From Actinoplanes lutulentus (GTDB lineage Bacteria > Actinomycetota > Actinomycetes > Mycobacteriales > Micromonosporaceae), in the NCBI RefSeq assembly GCF_003259845.1, contig NZ_QLMJ01000030.1:1-64000 (forward strand): a DNA stretch of 64,000 nt. The letters are read 5' to 3'. The notes under the pieces were generated by a model, which saw nothing but the letters and a program-made list of their open reading frames with translations, was not told where the DNA came from and did no database searches. The position numbers were made by a program, and so were the translations under genes. Of the stretch, positions 41,625 to 50,516 are shown piece by piece. Positions within the stretch are counted from its first letter, which is position 1. Every line of letters starts with the position of its first letter.

Positions 41625-42461
41625 TCAGCGGATCAGCGCCGGCATAACCTCTTTCAGCATGGTGTGCCAGTCCGGCAGCGGGTCCACGCCGGTGCCTGCC
41701 CAGCCGTCATGACCCAGCACGCTGTACGCCGGACGACGCGCCGGCCGGGGGAACTTGTCGCTGGTCGTCGGGCGTACCCGGGTGGGGTCCAGACCTGAGA
41801 GTGCGAAAGCCGCCTGGGCCAGGCCGAACCAGGTTGTGGAGCCGGCGGCGGTGCCGTGATAGGCGCCGGGCGCGGCGCGACCGGCTGCCGCCGCGCGGGC
41901 GAGCGCGACCAGCTGCTGGGCGAGAGGGTACGACCAGGTGGGCGGGCCGACCTGATCGTCGACCACGTCGAGGGTCTCGCGATCGGCGGCGAGACGCAGC
42001 ATGGTGCGCACGAAGTTCGGCCCGTGTTCGCCATAGAGCCACGCGGTCCGCACGACGTAACCGCCGGCGTTGAGGACGGCTTTCTCCCCGACGGCCTTGC
42101 CGCGCCCGTAGGCGTTGATCGGCGCGTGCGGGGTGTCCTCGGCGATCGGCGAGGTCGCCGAACCGTCGAAGACATAATCCGTAGAAATGTGGATAAGTCG
42201 GCTTCCGAGTACGGAAGCCAGCCCGGCTACCGCATGACCGTTGACGGCCGTCGCGGACGATTCGGAAGTCTCCGCCGCGTCCACGTTCGTCCACGCCGCC
42301 GTGTTGATCACCACGTCAACGCCGTCAACAGCGGCACGCACGGCGGATAAATCCGAAATATCCAACTCGGCACGGGTCAACGCCACGACATCCGACCCCG
42401 CCAGCACCGCGCGAAGATCAGAGCCGAGCATTCCACCCGCCCCCGTGATCAACCAGCGCAT
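41625..42461 (-). CDS. rmlD: dTDP-4-dehydrorhamnose reductase
   Basis: The 278-residue short-chain enzyme has GAGGMLGSDL (NADPH loop), the ISTDYVFDG motif and the catalytic YGRGK at about residue 117. It makes the last step to dTDP-L-rhamnose. The start ATG 42461 overlaps the rmlB stop as ATGA, so the two are co-translated. It follows rmlB in an operon divergent from rmlA-rmlC. Length is typical. Confidence 0.93.
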   Translation of the reverse strand: MRWLITGAGGMLGSDLRAVLAGSDVVALTRAELDISDLSAVRAAVDGVDVVINTAAWTNVDAAETSESSATAVNGHAVAGLASVLGSRLIHISTDYVFDGSATSPIAEDTPHAPINAYGRGKAVGEKAVLNAGGYVVRTAWLYGEHGPNFVRTMLRLAADRETLDVVDDQVGPPTWSYPLAQQLVALARAAAAGRAAPGAYHGTAAGSTTWFGLAQAAFALSGLDPTRVRPTTSDKFPRPARRPAYSVLGHDGWAGTGVDPLPDWHTMLKEVMPALIR

Positions 42462-43438
42462 CAGAGCGCGCTCCGCGCCTTGAGCGGCTCCCACCAGGCA
42501 CGATTGTCGCGGAACCAGGCCACGGTGGCGGCCAGTCCTTCGTCGAGCGTGACCTGAGGCTCGTACCCAAGCTCTTTGTTGATCTTGTCAATCGAGAGTG
42601 AGTAGCGGCGGTCGTGGCCCTTGCGGTCCTCGACCGGGGTGACGCTGTCCCAGTCGGCGCCACAGGCCTCCAGGAGGCGGCCGGTGAGCTCCTTGTTCGA
42701 CAGCTCGGTGCCGCCGCCGATGTTGTAGACCTCGCCGGCGCGGCCCTTCTCCAGGACCAGCTGGATGCCGCGGCAGTGATCGGACACGTGCAGCCAGTCA
42801 CGGATGTTGCCGCCGTCGCCGTAGAGCGGCACCTTCTTGCCATCGAGAAGGTTTGTGACGAAGAGCGGGATGACCTTCTCCGGGAACTGGTAGTGCCCGT
42901 AGTTGTTGGAGCAGCGCGTGACGACCACGTCCATGCCGTGTGTCCGGTGCGCGGCGAGCGCCATCAGGTCCGAGGCGGCCTTGGAGGCGGCGTACGGAGA
43001 GTTCGGCGCGAGCGGCCACGTCTCGGTCCACGAGCCCTCGTCGATCGAGCCGTACACCTCGTCGGTGGAGACGTGCACGAACCGGCCGACGCCCGCGGCG
43101 CGGGCCGCGTCGAGCAGGATCTGAGTGCCGAGAACGTTCGTCGTGACGAACGGCACAGCGGAGTTGATGGATCGGTCGACATGTGATTCCGCGGCGAAAT
43201 GCACTACCACGTCATGACCCGGAAGAAGGTCGCGCAACAGCTGTGAATCAGTTATGTCGCCCTGGACGAATTGAAGTCGGGGATCCGACACGGGGAGGTT
43301 TTCACGATTCCCCGAATAGGACAACAGATCCAGAACGGTCACCGATGCGCCCACCGCACCCGCGAACTCGTCCTGCAAGAGGGCCCGGACGTAGGCCGAT
43401 CCGATGAAGCCGGCACCACCGGTTACGAAAATCTGCAC
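42461..43438 (-). CDS. rmlB: dTDP-glucose 4,6-dehydratase
   Basis: This 325-residue NAD-dependent dehydratase has TGGAGFIGSAY (NAD loop), FAAESHVDRSI, HVSTDEVYGSI (catalytic Asp-Glu) and SPYAASKAASDL (Tyr-Lys). It converts dTDP-glucose to the 4-keto-6-deoxy sugar, the second rhamnose step. The start is GTG 43438; the open frame upstream is a shadow of rmlA. It lies 45 bp from the divergent rmlA start. Confidence 0.95.
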   Translation of the reverse strand: MQIFVTGGAGFIGSAYVRALLQDEFAGAVGASVTVLDLLSYSGNRENLPVSDPRLQFVQGDITDSQLLRDLLPGHDVVVHFAAESHVDRSINSAVPFVTTNVLGTQILLDAARAAGVGRFVHVSTDEVYGSIDEGSWTETWPLAPNSPYAASKAASDLMALAAHRTHGMDVVVTRCSNNYGHYQFPEKVIPLFVTNLLDGKKVPLYGDGGNIRDWLHVSDHCRGIQLVLEKGRAGEVYNIGGGTELSNKELTGRLLEACGADWDSVTPVEDRKGHDRRYSLSIDKINKELGYEPQVTLDEGLAATVAWFRDNRAWWEPLKARSAL

Positions 43439-43483
43439 GGGTGGGGAGTGTAGACGCTGGCACCCACTGTTTAGGGTTCTCCG
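43439..43483. promoter_or_regulatory. 45-bp back-to-back promoter region of the rml operons
   Basis: The gap between the GTG starts of rmlB and rmlA is only 45 bp. A TAGGGT hexamer ends about 7 bp before rmlA. On the other strand TACACT ends 10-15 bp before rmlB. Both could be -10 boxes that give very short or leaderless mRNAs. The two promoters must overlap, so shared control is likely. Confidence 0.45.
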
Positions 43484-44374
43484 GTGCGCGGAATTTTGCT
43501 GGCCGGAGGGACGGGCTCCCGTCTCTGGCCGATTACCAAGGCCATGTCCAAACAGCTTATGCCCATCTTCGACAAACCGATGATTTACTATCCGCTGACT
43601 ACTCTGGTATCGGCGGGGATCCAGGAGATCCTCGTCATCACGACACCGGAGGATCAGCCTCACTTTGAGCGACTGCTCGGTGACGGAAGCCAGTTCGGGC
43701 TCTCCCTGACCTACGCGCAGCAGCCCAAGCCGGACGGAATCGCCCAGGCGTTCCGCATCGGGGCCGACTTCATCGGTGACGAGCCGGTCGCCCTGATCCT
43801 CGGCGACAACATCTTCCACGGGGTCGGGCTCGGGCGGCAGCTCGCCAAGTTCGGCCAGCCCGACGGTGGGCGCGTGTTCGCGTACCCGGTGGCCGACCCG
43901 GAGCGGTACGGCGTTGTCGAGTTCGACGAGACCGGCAAGGTGCTCTCGATCGAGGAGAAGCCGGAGAAGCCCAAGTCGACGTACGTGGTGCCCGGCCTCT
44001 ACTTCTACGACGCGGACGTGGTCGAGATCGCCGCGAACCTGAAGCCCAGCGCGCGGGGCGAGCTGGAGATCACCGCGGTGAACGAGGAGTACCTGCGGCA
44101 GGGCCGGCTCGACGTGACTGTGCTGGACCGCGGGACGGCCTGGCTCGACACCGGCACGTTCCAGTCGATGGTCCAGGCCTCGGAGTACGTGCGGGTCATC
44201 GAGGAGCGCCAGGGCTTCAAGATCGGCTGCGTCGAGGAGGCGGCCTGGCGGCTCGGCTTCCTCTCCGACGACAAGCTGCGTGAGCTGGCGGAACCGCTGC
44301 TCAAGAGCGGTTACGGTCAATACCTGATCCGCCTGCTTGAGCAGGGTCGTCTGGAGCAGGGGGGACTGCTGTGA
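43484..44374 (+). CDS. rmlA: Glucose-1-phosphate thymidylyltransferase
   Basis: At 296 residues it has the nucleotidyltransferase signature [20 protein letters not shown] and [20 protein letters not shown], together with [11 protein letters not shown] (substrate and Mg binding). It makes dTDP-glucose from dTTP and glucose-1-phosphate, the first and usually feedback-inhibited step. Start is GTG. Its stop overlaps the rmlC GTG as GTGA. Confidence 0.95.
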   Translation: MRGILLAGGTGSRLWPITKAMSKQLMPIFDKPMIYYPLTTLVSAGIQEILVITTPEDQPHFERLLGDGSQFGLSLTYAQQPKPDGIAQAFRIGADFIGDEPVALILGDNIFHGVGLGRQLAKFGQPDGGRVFAYPVADPERYGVVEFDETGKVLSIEEKPEKPKSTYVVPGLYFYDADVVEIAANLKPSARGELEITAVNEEYLRQGRLDVTVLDRGTAWLDTGTFQSMVQASEYVRVIEERQGFKIGCVEEAAWRLGFLSDDKLRELAEPLLKSGYGQYLIRLLEQGRLEQGGLL

Positions 44375-44988
44375 AGATCCGTCCGCTGACCATCGAGGGC
44401 GCGTACGAGGTGACGCCCGTCCAGCACGGCGACGCCCGTGGCGCGTTCCTGGAGTGGTACCGCTTCGACCACCTGGCCGCGGCGATCGGCCACCCGCTCG
44501 ATCTTGCTCAGGGCAACCTTTCGATCTCTGCGCGTGACGTGGTGCGGGGCATCCACTTCGCCGACGTCCCGCCGGGTCAGGCGAAGTATGTGACCTGCGT
44601 CAAAGGCGCAGTGCTCGACGTCATCGTCGACATCCGTGTGGGCTCGCCCACGTTCGGTTCCTGGGAGGCGGTCCGTCTCGACGACGAGGATCGCAAGGCC
44701 GTTTATCTCTCCGAGGGGCTCGGTCACGGCTTCTGCGCGCTGACCGAGGGCGCCACGGTGACGTACCTCTGCTCCAGCGAGTACCAGCCGGGCCGTGAGC
44801 ACGGCATCGACCCGCTCGATCCCGAGCTGGGAATCGTCTGGCCTGCGGAAACACCTCTCCTGTCACCGAAGGACGCGCAGGCGCCGTCGCTCGCGGAGGC
44901 CCGGGATAAGGGGCTTTTGCCCCAATATCACGAGTGCGTTGACCACGTCGAAACCCTGCGTCGGAATCACTACAGCCGAACGTCCTAA
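44371..44988 (+). CDS. rmlC: dTDP-4-dehydrorhamnose 3,5-epimerase
   Basis: The 205-residue cupin enzyme has [20 protein letters not shown] (catalytic His in RGIHF), [20 protein letters not shown] and [13 protein letters not shown], all standard for RmlC. It epimerises C3 and C5 before RmlD reduction. It is coupled to rmlA by a GTGA overlap and followed by a terminator. Confidence 0.94.
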   Translation: MKIRPLTIEGAYEVTPVQHGDARGAFLEWYRFDHLAAAIGHPLDLAQGNLSISARDVVRGIHFADVPPGQAKYVTCVKGAVLDVIVDIRVGSPTFGSWEAVRLDDEDRKAVYLSEGLGHGFCALTEGATVTYLCSSEYQPGREHGIDPLDPELGIVWPAETPLLSPKDAQAPSLAEARDKGLLPQYHECVDHVETLRRNHYSRTS

Positions 44989-44999
44989 GTGGCCGATTG

Positions 45000-45046
45000 A
45001 CCGCCCGTCCGCGGGGGTGCTAGCGATAGCCCCCGAGGGCGGTTTT
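45000..45046 (+). terminator. Intrinsic terminator after rmlC
   Basis: ACCGCCC (45000-45006) pairs with GGGCGGT (45037-45043), followed by TTTTC. An inner GGGGGTGCT/AGCCCCC pairing strengthens the hairpin. It follows the rmlC stop by 12 bp. Confidence 0.85.
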
Positions 45047-45086
45047 CGGAGGCGATGTGGGATGATCCAGTACGAGAGATGTGGAT

Positions 45087-45101
45087 CGTCCGATTCGGAC
45101 G
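45087..45101. promoter_or_regulatory. Short palindrome in the leader of the priming transferase
   Basis: CGTCCGA and TCGGACG are separated by one T, 210 bp before the start of the sugar transferase. It could be an operator for the polysaccharide operon; no second copy was seen near the other genes of the locus. The remaining leader (45047-45311) holds no gene I can support. Confidence 0.4.
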
Positions 45102-45311
45102 CGTTGCACCGCTATGAGTTCCACCCTCATCCGATCCGGCATTCTCGTCGAACGGAAAGATGTAGCGCGATCGAGCGCCGGTCAGCAGTCTGTCTGGTGT
45201 GTCTCGTGGGTTTCCGCCCAGGGAAGATTTCAGTCGGATGTCCGAATCTCCGGTATTTCTGTCATGCCAGGAGAAAACGGACGTAAGGTTGATCACAGTC
45301 GATACGGGGGC

Positions 45312-46814
45312 ATGAGCGTGCAAACAATCGAATCAGTGGAGACTATCGATCTCGCTGAGGCGGCCAGGCAGCTCAATTCCCGACCACGCGCGTCCGAGGC
45401 TCGTACCAGCTGGCAGAGCCGGTACGCGAAGCGGCTCTACCTCATCGACCTGGTTGTCGGCCTCTGTGCCGCGTCCTGGGCGCTCGTTCTGCGTTTCGGT
45501 TCGACCGGCACCGAGTCATACATGCGCGACTATCTGCTCCTCACCGCGGTTTTGCCGCTGGCGTGGATCGCATGCCTCGCGGTGAACCGGGCCTATGAGC
45601 CGCGTCACCTATTCGTCGGCACCGACGAATACGCCCGCGTCTTCCGTTCCGGATTGGCGCTCACCGCCGGTATAGCCATAGTTTCCTTCTCGTTCGACCT
45701 TCGTTTCTCGCGCGGATACGTGATTATCGTGATCCCGCTCGCGATCGCGGTCGATATCTTCGCGCGGTACATCTTCCGGCAGATGCTCCACCGTTCCTGG
45801 GCCCGCGGCGAACGCCTGCACCGCGTCATTCTGGTCGGTCACGAACGCGCTGTCGCCGACATGGCGCGCCGCCTTCGCCGCGAGCGTTACCACGGCCTCG
45901 GCGTGATCGGCGCGTGCCTTCCGCCGGGCGTCACCCGTAGCCGTTTCGTCGAGGGAATGCCGCCGATCTACGGCACTTTCGACGGCGTCGCGCTCGCGGT
46001 CACCCGCTCCGACGCGGACACCGTTGTCGTCCTCTCCTGCCCGGAGATCGACGGTCCCGCCCTGCGCCGCCTCGCCTGGCAGCTCGAACGCGACGAGATC
46101 GACCTGATCGTCGCGAGCACCCTGGTCGACGTCGCCGGCGACCGCACCACGATCCGCCCCGTCGACGGCCTGCCGATGCTGCACGTCGAGCACCCGAAAC
46201 TGAAGGGCAGCGGCCGCTGGGTCAAGTCCGCCTTCGACCGGATCGGCGCGTTCCTGCTGCTCACGATCATGTCGCCGGCGCTGCTGGTGCTCTCGCTGCT
46301 GGTCCGTTTCGGCAAGGGCGGCGAAGGCCCGGTCATCTTCCGCCAGGAACGCGTCGGCAAGGACGGCCTCCCGTTCGTGCTCTACAAATTCCGCACCATG
46401 GTCGTCAATGCCGAACAGCGCCTCCAGGAACTGCAGGAACAGAACGAGACCGACGGCGAGCTCTTCAAGATGCGCAACGACCCGCGCATCACCCCGGTCG
46501 GCGCGATCCTGCGCAAATACTCCCTGGACGAACTCCCGCAGCTCATGAACGTCCTCAAGGGCGACATGTCCCTGGTCGGCCCCCGCCCGCCACTGGAGAA
46601 GGAAGTAGCCGGCTACCCCGCCGACATGCTCCGCCGCTTGGTGGTCAAACCCGGCCTCACCGGCCTCTGGCAGGTCTCCGGCCGCTCCGACCTCTCCTGG
46701 GAAGAATCGATCCGCCTCGACCTCACCTACGTCGAGAACTGGTCCCTCTCCATGGACCTGGCCATCCTCGCCCGCACGGTCAGCGCGGTCGTCCGCAGCT
46801 CAGGCGCCTACTAA
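45312..46814 (+). CDS. Polyprenyl-phosphate sugar-1-phosphate transferase (WcaJ-type priming enzyme)
   Basis: The protein of about 500 residues starts each repeat unit by moving a hexose-1-phosphate from a nucleotide sugar to undecaprenyl phosphate. Four N-terminal membrane helices (about residues 45-150) precede a CoA-binding-like domain. A further helix and a bacterial sugar transferase domain follow, with YKFRTMVVNAEQRLQ and LDELPQLMNVLKGDMSLVGP, then GPRPPLEKE. ATG 45312 is close to a GGGGG run and is the best family-consistent start. It is the first polymer-assembly gene of the locus. Confidence 0.9.
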   Translation: MSVQTIESVETIDLAEAARQLNSRPRASEARTSWQSRYAKRLYLIDLVVGLCAASWALVLRFGSTGTESYMRDYLLLTAVLPLAWIACLAVNRAYEPRHLFVGTDEYARVFRSGLALTAGIAIVSFSFDLRFSRGYVIIVIPLAIAVDIFARYIFRQMLHRSWARGERLHRVILVGHERAVADMARRLRRERYHGLGVIGACLPPGVTRSRFVEGMPPIYGTFDGVALAVTRSDADTVVVLSCPEIDGPALRRLAWQLERDEIDLIVASTLVDVAGDRTTIRPVDGLPMLHVEHPKLKGSGRWVKSAFDRIGAFLLLTIMSPALLVLSLLVRFGKGGEGPVIFRQERVGKDGLPFVLYKFRTMVVNAEQRLQELQEQNETDGELFKMRNDPRITPVGAILRKYSLDELPQLMNVLKGDMSLVGPRPPLEKEVAGYPADMLRRLVVKPGLTGLWQVSGRSDLSWEESIRLDLTYVENWSLSMDLAILARTVSAVVRSSGAY

Positions 46815-47493
46815 ATCCAGGCGCGCCCCTCACGCTCCCCTCTTGGGTACGCGTAACCGGGCCCCACAACCGCAGCCGACGCGCCCCCGAGAGTCCCGCG
46901 CGACCCCACCGCGCCGTCCCGGCCGCTACGCGCCCGCCGGCGCCCGCTGCACCCCCACCCACAGCCCACCCCAACTCCGCCGCCGGGCCATCCCCGGTCA
47001 CCCCACACCCACCCAGTGCCGACGCAAGGCGTGCATGGGACCTCAGTTCGACACGGGCGCCCGACTCCCCGCGTGTGTGTCGATTTGGGGTGCGGATTGG
47101 ACCCGAAGTCGACACGCAGTGGGGTGGGCCCTGCCGGGCGCGATCTGATGGCGTTACGGCCTGGGCCCGCCACGACCCGGCGCCGGCCCGCGAAGCGATC
47201 CCGGCTTAACGTCACGGTCGCCACAGACGACAGCTGGCAGCCGTGAGCGACAGCCGGGCTGCTTTCGGGGTCGTCGGCTTAACGTCACGGCGGTCGGCTG
47301 TCACCTATGGCCGCCGTGACGTTAAGCCGGGCCCGGGGCGGTGGCCGGCTTGGTCGCCCGTGGATTGGGGGCTGGTGGCTGGCGGGATTGCGGTCGTTGG
47401 GGCGTACCCGAGGGAGGGCGTGGGAAAGAGACGGCGGCCGGCCGCCCGGGGGTGCAGGCCGGGCAGCGGCCGCCGCGTCTCGAAAGAGCTGAC
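46815..47493. other. 680-bp intergenic region with palindromic repeats
   Basis: I find no protein-coding gene here. The region contains a CTTGGGTACG decamer (46842-46851) and a degenerate inverted repeat GTGTCGATTTGGGGT/ACCCGAAGTCGACAC (47077-47091 and 47101-47115). The REP-like palindrome described separately lies at 47202-47329. It separates convergent genes, so it probably holds terminators. Confidence 0.55.
47202..47329. repeat. REP-like palindrome with three CGGCTTAACGTCACGG copies
   Basis: CGGCTTAACGTCACGGCGG (47275-47293) and its exact reverse complement (47311-47329) form a 19-bp stem with a 17-bp spacer. A third copy of the first 16 bases stands alone at 47202-47217. The structure resembles extragenic palindromic elements. 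Confidence 0.75.
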
Positions 47494-48477
47494 TCAGGAA
47501 GCGAAGTTCGCCGGGGTCAGGGCGCTCTGGGGTGGGCGCGGCTCGTCGACCTCGGGCCAGCCGGCGGCCCAGGCGTGGCGCTCCTGCCAGACCTTCGGCC
47601 AGTCGACGCCTCGGGAGCGGTCGCGGCCGACGATGGCTTTCGCCAAAGCGCGCCAGGCCACGCCGGTCTTCATCAGGGTGATCGCCGCGGTGGCGCGCGG
47701 GCGGGACCAGTGGCGGCGGACGTAGGTCGCCTTGCCGCGCAGGATCTTGATGCGCTGACCCTCCGAGCTGGAGGACGCGCCGCCGACGTGGATCACGGAC
47801 GCCTCGGGTACGACGACCGGGCGGGCACCGAGCGCGGCCGCCCGGGTGCAGAGGTCGATGTCGTCGCTGTAGAGGAAGAAGATCGGGTCGAAGCCGCCGA
47901 GGCGGTTGAACAGATCGCGTTCGATCAGCATGGAGCAGCCGGAGACGGCCGGGACCTCACGGACCGTGCGCCGGTCGTAACCGGGCAGCAGTTCCGGGTT
48001 GGCCCACGCCTTGGTCGGGAAGACCGTGGAGAGGCCGGTCGCGAAGCAGGCGTTGCTCCACACCGTCGGCAGGCCCCAGCAGGAGTACATGTCGTCGGTG
48101 CCGTCCGGGTGCAGCGTCCGGCCGGTGTAGATGCCGTGCTCCGGGTTTTTCGCCGCGAATTCGAACAGCTCGGCGACCGGGTGGCCGACCGGTGCGGCGT
48201 CCGGGTTGAGCAGCAGCAGGTAGTTGCCGTTACTCGCCGTGGCGCCCCGGTTGACAGCGCGTCCCCACCCGACGTTCTCGGTCAGGCGGACGAGGCGGAC
48301 CTCGGGGAACGCGGCCGCGATGTGGTCGGCGGAACCGTCGTGCGAGGCGTTGTCGACGACCGTGACGTCGAAGCTGACGTCCGGGGTGCGGCTGTCCAGC
48401 AGCAGGCGCAGGCAGCGCCGGGTGAGCTCACTGGTGTTATAGGACACGATGACTACGGAGACGTCGGGATTGGTCAC
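47494..48477 (-). CDS. GT2-family glycosyltransferase (rhamnosyltransferase-like)
   Basis: The 327-residue GT-A enzyme has VSVVIVSYNTSELTRRCLRL at the N-terminus, VVDNASHDGSAD, LLLLNPDAAP (DxD-type metal site) and a GFDPIFFLYSDDIDLCTRA motif near 205-225. This architecture is that of WbbL-like rhamnosyltransferases. It probably uses the dTDP-rhamnose made by the neighbouring rml genes. Start GTG 48477 overlaps the upstream gene's stop as GTGA. Confidence 0.87.
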   Translation of the reverse strand: MTNPDVSVVIVSYNTSELTRRCLRLLLDSRTPDVSFDVTVVDNASHDGSADHIAAAFPEVRLVRLTENVGWGRAVNRGATASNGNYLLLLNPDAAPVGHPVAELFEFAAKNPEHGIYTGRTLHPDGTDDMYSCWGLPTVWSNACFATGLSTVFPTKAWANPELLPGYDRRTVREVPAVSGCSMLIERDLFNRLGGFDPIFFLYSDDIDLCTRAAALGARPVVVPEASVIHVGGASSSSEGQRIKILRGKATYVRRHWSRPRATAAITLMKTGVAWRALAKAIVGRDRSRGVDWPKVWQERHAWAAGWPEVDEPRPPQSALTPANFAS

Positions 48478-49289
48478 CGGGCGTCACCCTTCTTCTTCAA
48501 GCGGCTCGCCGCGGCGGAACCGAGCAGGCGCAGGGCGAACGGCGCGTCGTCGATCAGGTAGCGGCGCACCAGGCGGCGCGGCTCACCGGCCAGGCGGTGC
48601 ACCCACTCCAGACCGCTTTTCTGCATCCACTCGGGCGCGCGCGAGTGCACGCCGGCCACGAAGCCGATGGCGGCGCCACAACCCATGAACCAGGTCTGCG
48701 GCAGGCGGGGGCGCAGGCGCTCGATGACGCGCTCCTGCTTGGGGAATCCGAAGCCGACGAAGACCATGTCGGGGTTGGCACCGACCACTTCGTCACAGAC
48801 CGCGTCGTACTCGTCGCTGCGAGTGTCGAAACCGAACGATGGGCTCAGGTGGCCGGCCAGCTTGATGGACGGGAAGCGTTCGCGCAGAACCTGTTCGGCG
48901 CGCTCCGCAGTGCCCGGCTCGCCACCGAGAAGGTAGACGGATCGCCCAGCACCGGCCATCGCCTCCGAGAGGCTCCAGATCAGATCGGATCCGGCAACTC
49001 GGGCAGGGAGCGCGTTTCCGGCGATCTGACTGGCCCAAATGAGCGGTTTGCCATCGGCGACGGTGATTTCCGACACCGCGATGTGGCGGCGGGCCTCTTC
49101 GCTTCGCATCGCTCGATGCAAAATGTCCACATTGGGAGTGATGATCTGGCCGCCGCGTCCGGCGGAAAGCTCCCCGAGTACCTTTTCTACTACCTCTTTC
49201 TCCAAGATCGGGTCAAACTGGACACCTGCGAGCGTCACGGGATCCCGTTGCTGCGTAAGGGATTCCGAGGTCTCCTGAGACACCTTCAC
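48474..49289 (-). CDS. WecG/TagA/CpsF-family glycosyltransferase
   Basis: The family signature is clear: ITPNVDILHRAMRSEEARRH, ADGKPLIWASQI, a GSDLIW segment, LLGGEPGTAERAE, and VFVGFGFPKQERVIERLRPR with GCGAAIGFVAGVHSRAPEWM near the end. These enzymes add an N-acetylmannosaminuronic acid or similar sugar to a lipid-linked acceptor. GTG 49289 is a tentative start (271 residues); the frame is open further and the earlier part is not family-like. It is first of a two-gene minus-strand unit and diverges from the next GT2. Confidence 0.85.
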   Translation of the reverse strand: MKVSQETSESLTQQRDPVTLAGVQFDPILEKEVVEKVLGELSAGRGGQIITPNVDILHRAMRSEEARRHIAVSEITVADGKPLIWASQIAGNALPARVAGSDLIWSLSEAMAGAGRSVYLLGGEPGTAERAEQVLRERFPSIKLAGHLSPSFGFDTRSDEYDAVCDEVVGANPDMVFVGFGFPKQERVIERLRPRLPQTWFMGCGAAIGFVAGVHSRAPEWMQKSGLEWVHRLAGEPRRLVRRYLIDDAPFALRLLGSAAASRLKKKGDAR

Positions 49290-49418
49290 GTCATGCAACC
49301 TACCGTCGGGCGCATAGCGGACAGAGAGACGAATGGTCGCGGACCTTGTCGGGTGTGCGATAGGCCCTCGTCCTTTCGACCGGTTGTTCCAGGCCAATCC
49401 CGACGGAAGCATCATCGC

Positions 49419-50327
49419 GTGCGAATCAGCGTCATCATGCCAGCTTTCAATGAGGAAGCGGGCATTAGCACCGTGTTGGGTGCATTGACCGAATCCTCTG
49501 ACTTTGGGCCCGATGTAGAGATCATCGTGGCCGCCAACGGTTGCACCGACCGGACCGCCGTCGTGGCGCGTTCGTTCGGCGTACGGGTGATCGAGATCCC
49601 GACACCGTCCAAAACGGCCGCTCTCAACGCGGCAGACCCGGTCGCGACCGGTGACGTGGTGGTCTACATGGACGCTGACGTCCCGGCCGACATGCGCCTG
49701 ATCCGGTTACTGGCCGCAGCCGTGCGAGAGCCGGGAGTAGGCGCCGCGGTGCCGCGCCCGGTGGTGGACGCCTCGGTGAGCAGCTGGCCGGTGCGGTCCT
49801 TCTACGCGATCAACGCGCGCCTGCCGGTCTTCAAGGGCCGGCTCTTCGGCCGCGGTGTCGTCGCGGTCTCCCGGGAGGCCCGGTCGCGGTTCGCCAGCTT
49901 CCCGGAGATCACCGCGGACGACATGTTCCTCGACGCGTCGGTTCCGGCGGCCGAGAAGGTCGAGGTCGGAGCGACGGTACGGGTGATGGCACCGCGTACC
50001 GCCGGGGATCTGATCCGCCGGGTCGCGCGTGCCCGGGACGGCAACGCCGAGTTCTGGCGCTACGTCGAGGCGACGCCGGGGTTCTCACCGGACCCGGTTG
50101 CCGGACCGAGTGCTACCTCGTGGCTACGCGACGTGTTGCTGAAGGCGCCGTGGCTGCTTCCGTCCGCTGTGGTCTACGTGTCGATCATCCTGCTGGCCGA
50201 GCGCAAGCGGCGATCGAAGACCTGGGATGTGCGTTCCGGATGGGGCCGGACAACTCCTGCGACAGTGGCGGTTAAGGTTCCCGGGCAGCGCCAACCGGTC
50301 GAGGATCGGGCAAACCAGCTGCATTGA
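49419..50327 (+). CDS. GT2-family glycosyltransferase
   Basis: This 302-residue enzyme has VRISVIMPAFNEEAGISTVL at its start, AANGCTDRTAVVA, and a MDADVPADMRLIR metal motif. A C-terminal membrane segment (WLLPSAVVYVSIILLAE) follows. It resembles membrane-associated polymer glycosyltransferases. GTG 49419 has GGAAG 8-10 bp upstream; the longer frame is a shadow of the divergent gene. Divergent from WecG with about 130 bp between them. Confidence 0.82.
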   Translation: MRISVIMPAFNEEAGISTVLGALTESSDFGPDVEIIVAANGCTDRTAVVARSFGVRVIEIPTPSKTAALNAADPVATGDVVVYMDADVPADMRLIRLLAAAVREPGVGAAVPRPVVDASVSSWPVRSFYAINARLPVFKGRLFGRGVVAVSREARSRFASFPEITADDMFLDASVPAAEKVEVGATVRVMAPRTAGDLIRRVARARDGNAEFWRYVEATPGFSPDPVAGPSATSWLRDVLLKAPWLLPSAVVYVSIILLAERKRRSKTWDVRSGWGRTTPATVAVKVPGQRQPVEDRANQLH

Positions 50328-50416
50328 TTACTATCCGCGACCAACAAATGGCAAATTTTTTCAAGGGAGCCTTAAGTTTCTATGGTTCCCGGTGATCACA
50401 TGGGTATGGTCGCCAG

Positions 50417-50446
50417 GCGACGCTGAGTAACCGCGTCGCTTTTCTG
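50417..50446 (+). terminator. Short hairpin with T-run before the DUF4082 gene
   Basis: GCGACGC (50417-50423) and GCGTCGC (50433-50439) make a 7-bp stem, directly followed by TTTTCT. It lies in the 189-bp leader of the secreted protein at 50517. It may terminate the preceding gene or act as an attenuator. No known riboswitch fold was recognised. Confidence 0.6.
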
Positions 50447-50516
50447 TGGGGGAGGGCCCACCCGTGTTACGGGACCAAGGGCGCAGGGGTTCACTTGCCG
50501 AGGGGTTTACAACCGC

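Noticed and set aside
43439-44320. N-terminal extension of rmlB by about 290 codons
   Set aside because: It overlaps rmlA on the opposite strand and lacks any domain. RmlB begins cleanly at GTG 43438 with the NAD-binding motif.
50328-50516. Possible riboswitch (c-di-AMP or c-di-GMP type) in the leader of the secreted protein
   Set aside because: I could not match the conserved core bases of any known class. Only a short hairpin with a T run is supported.
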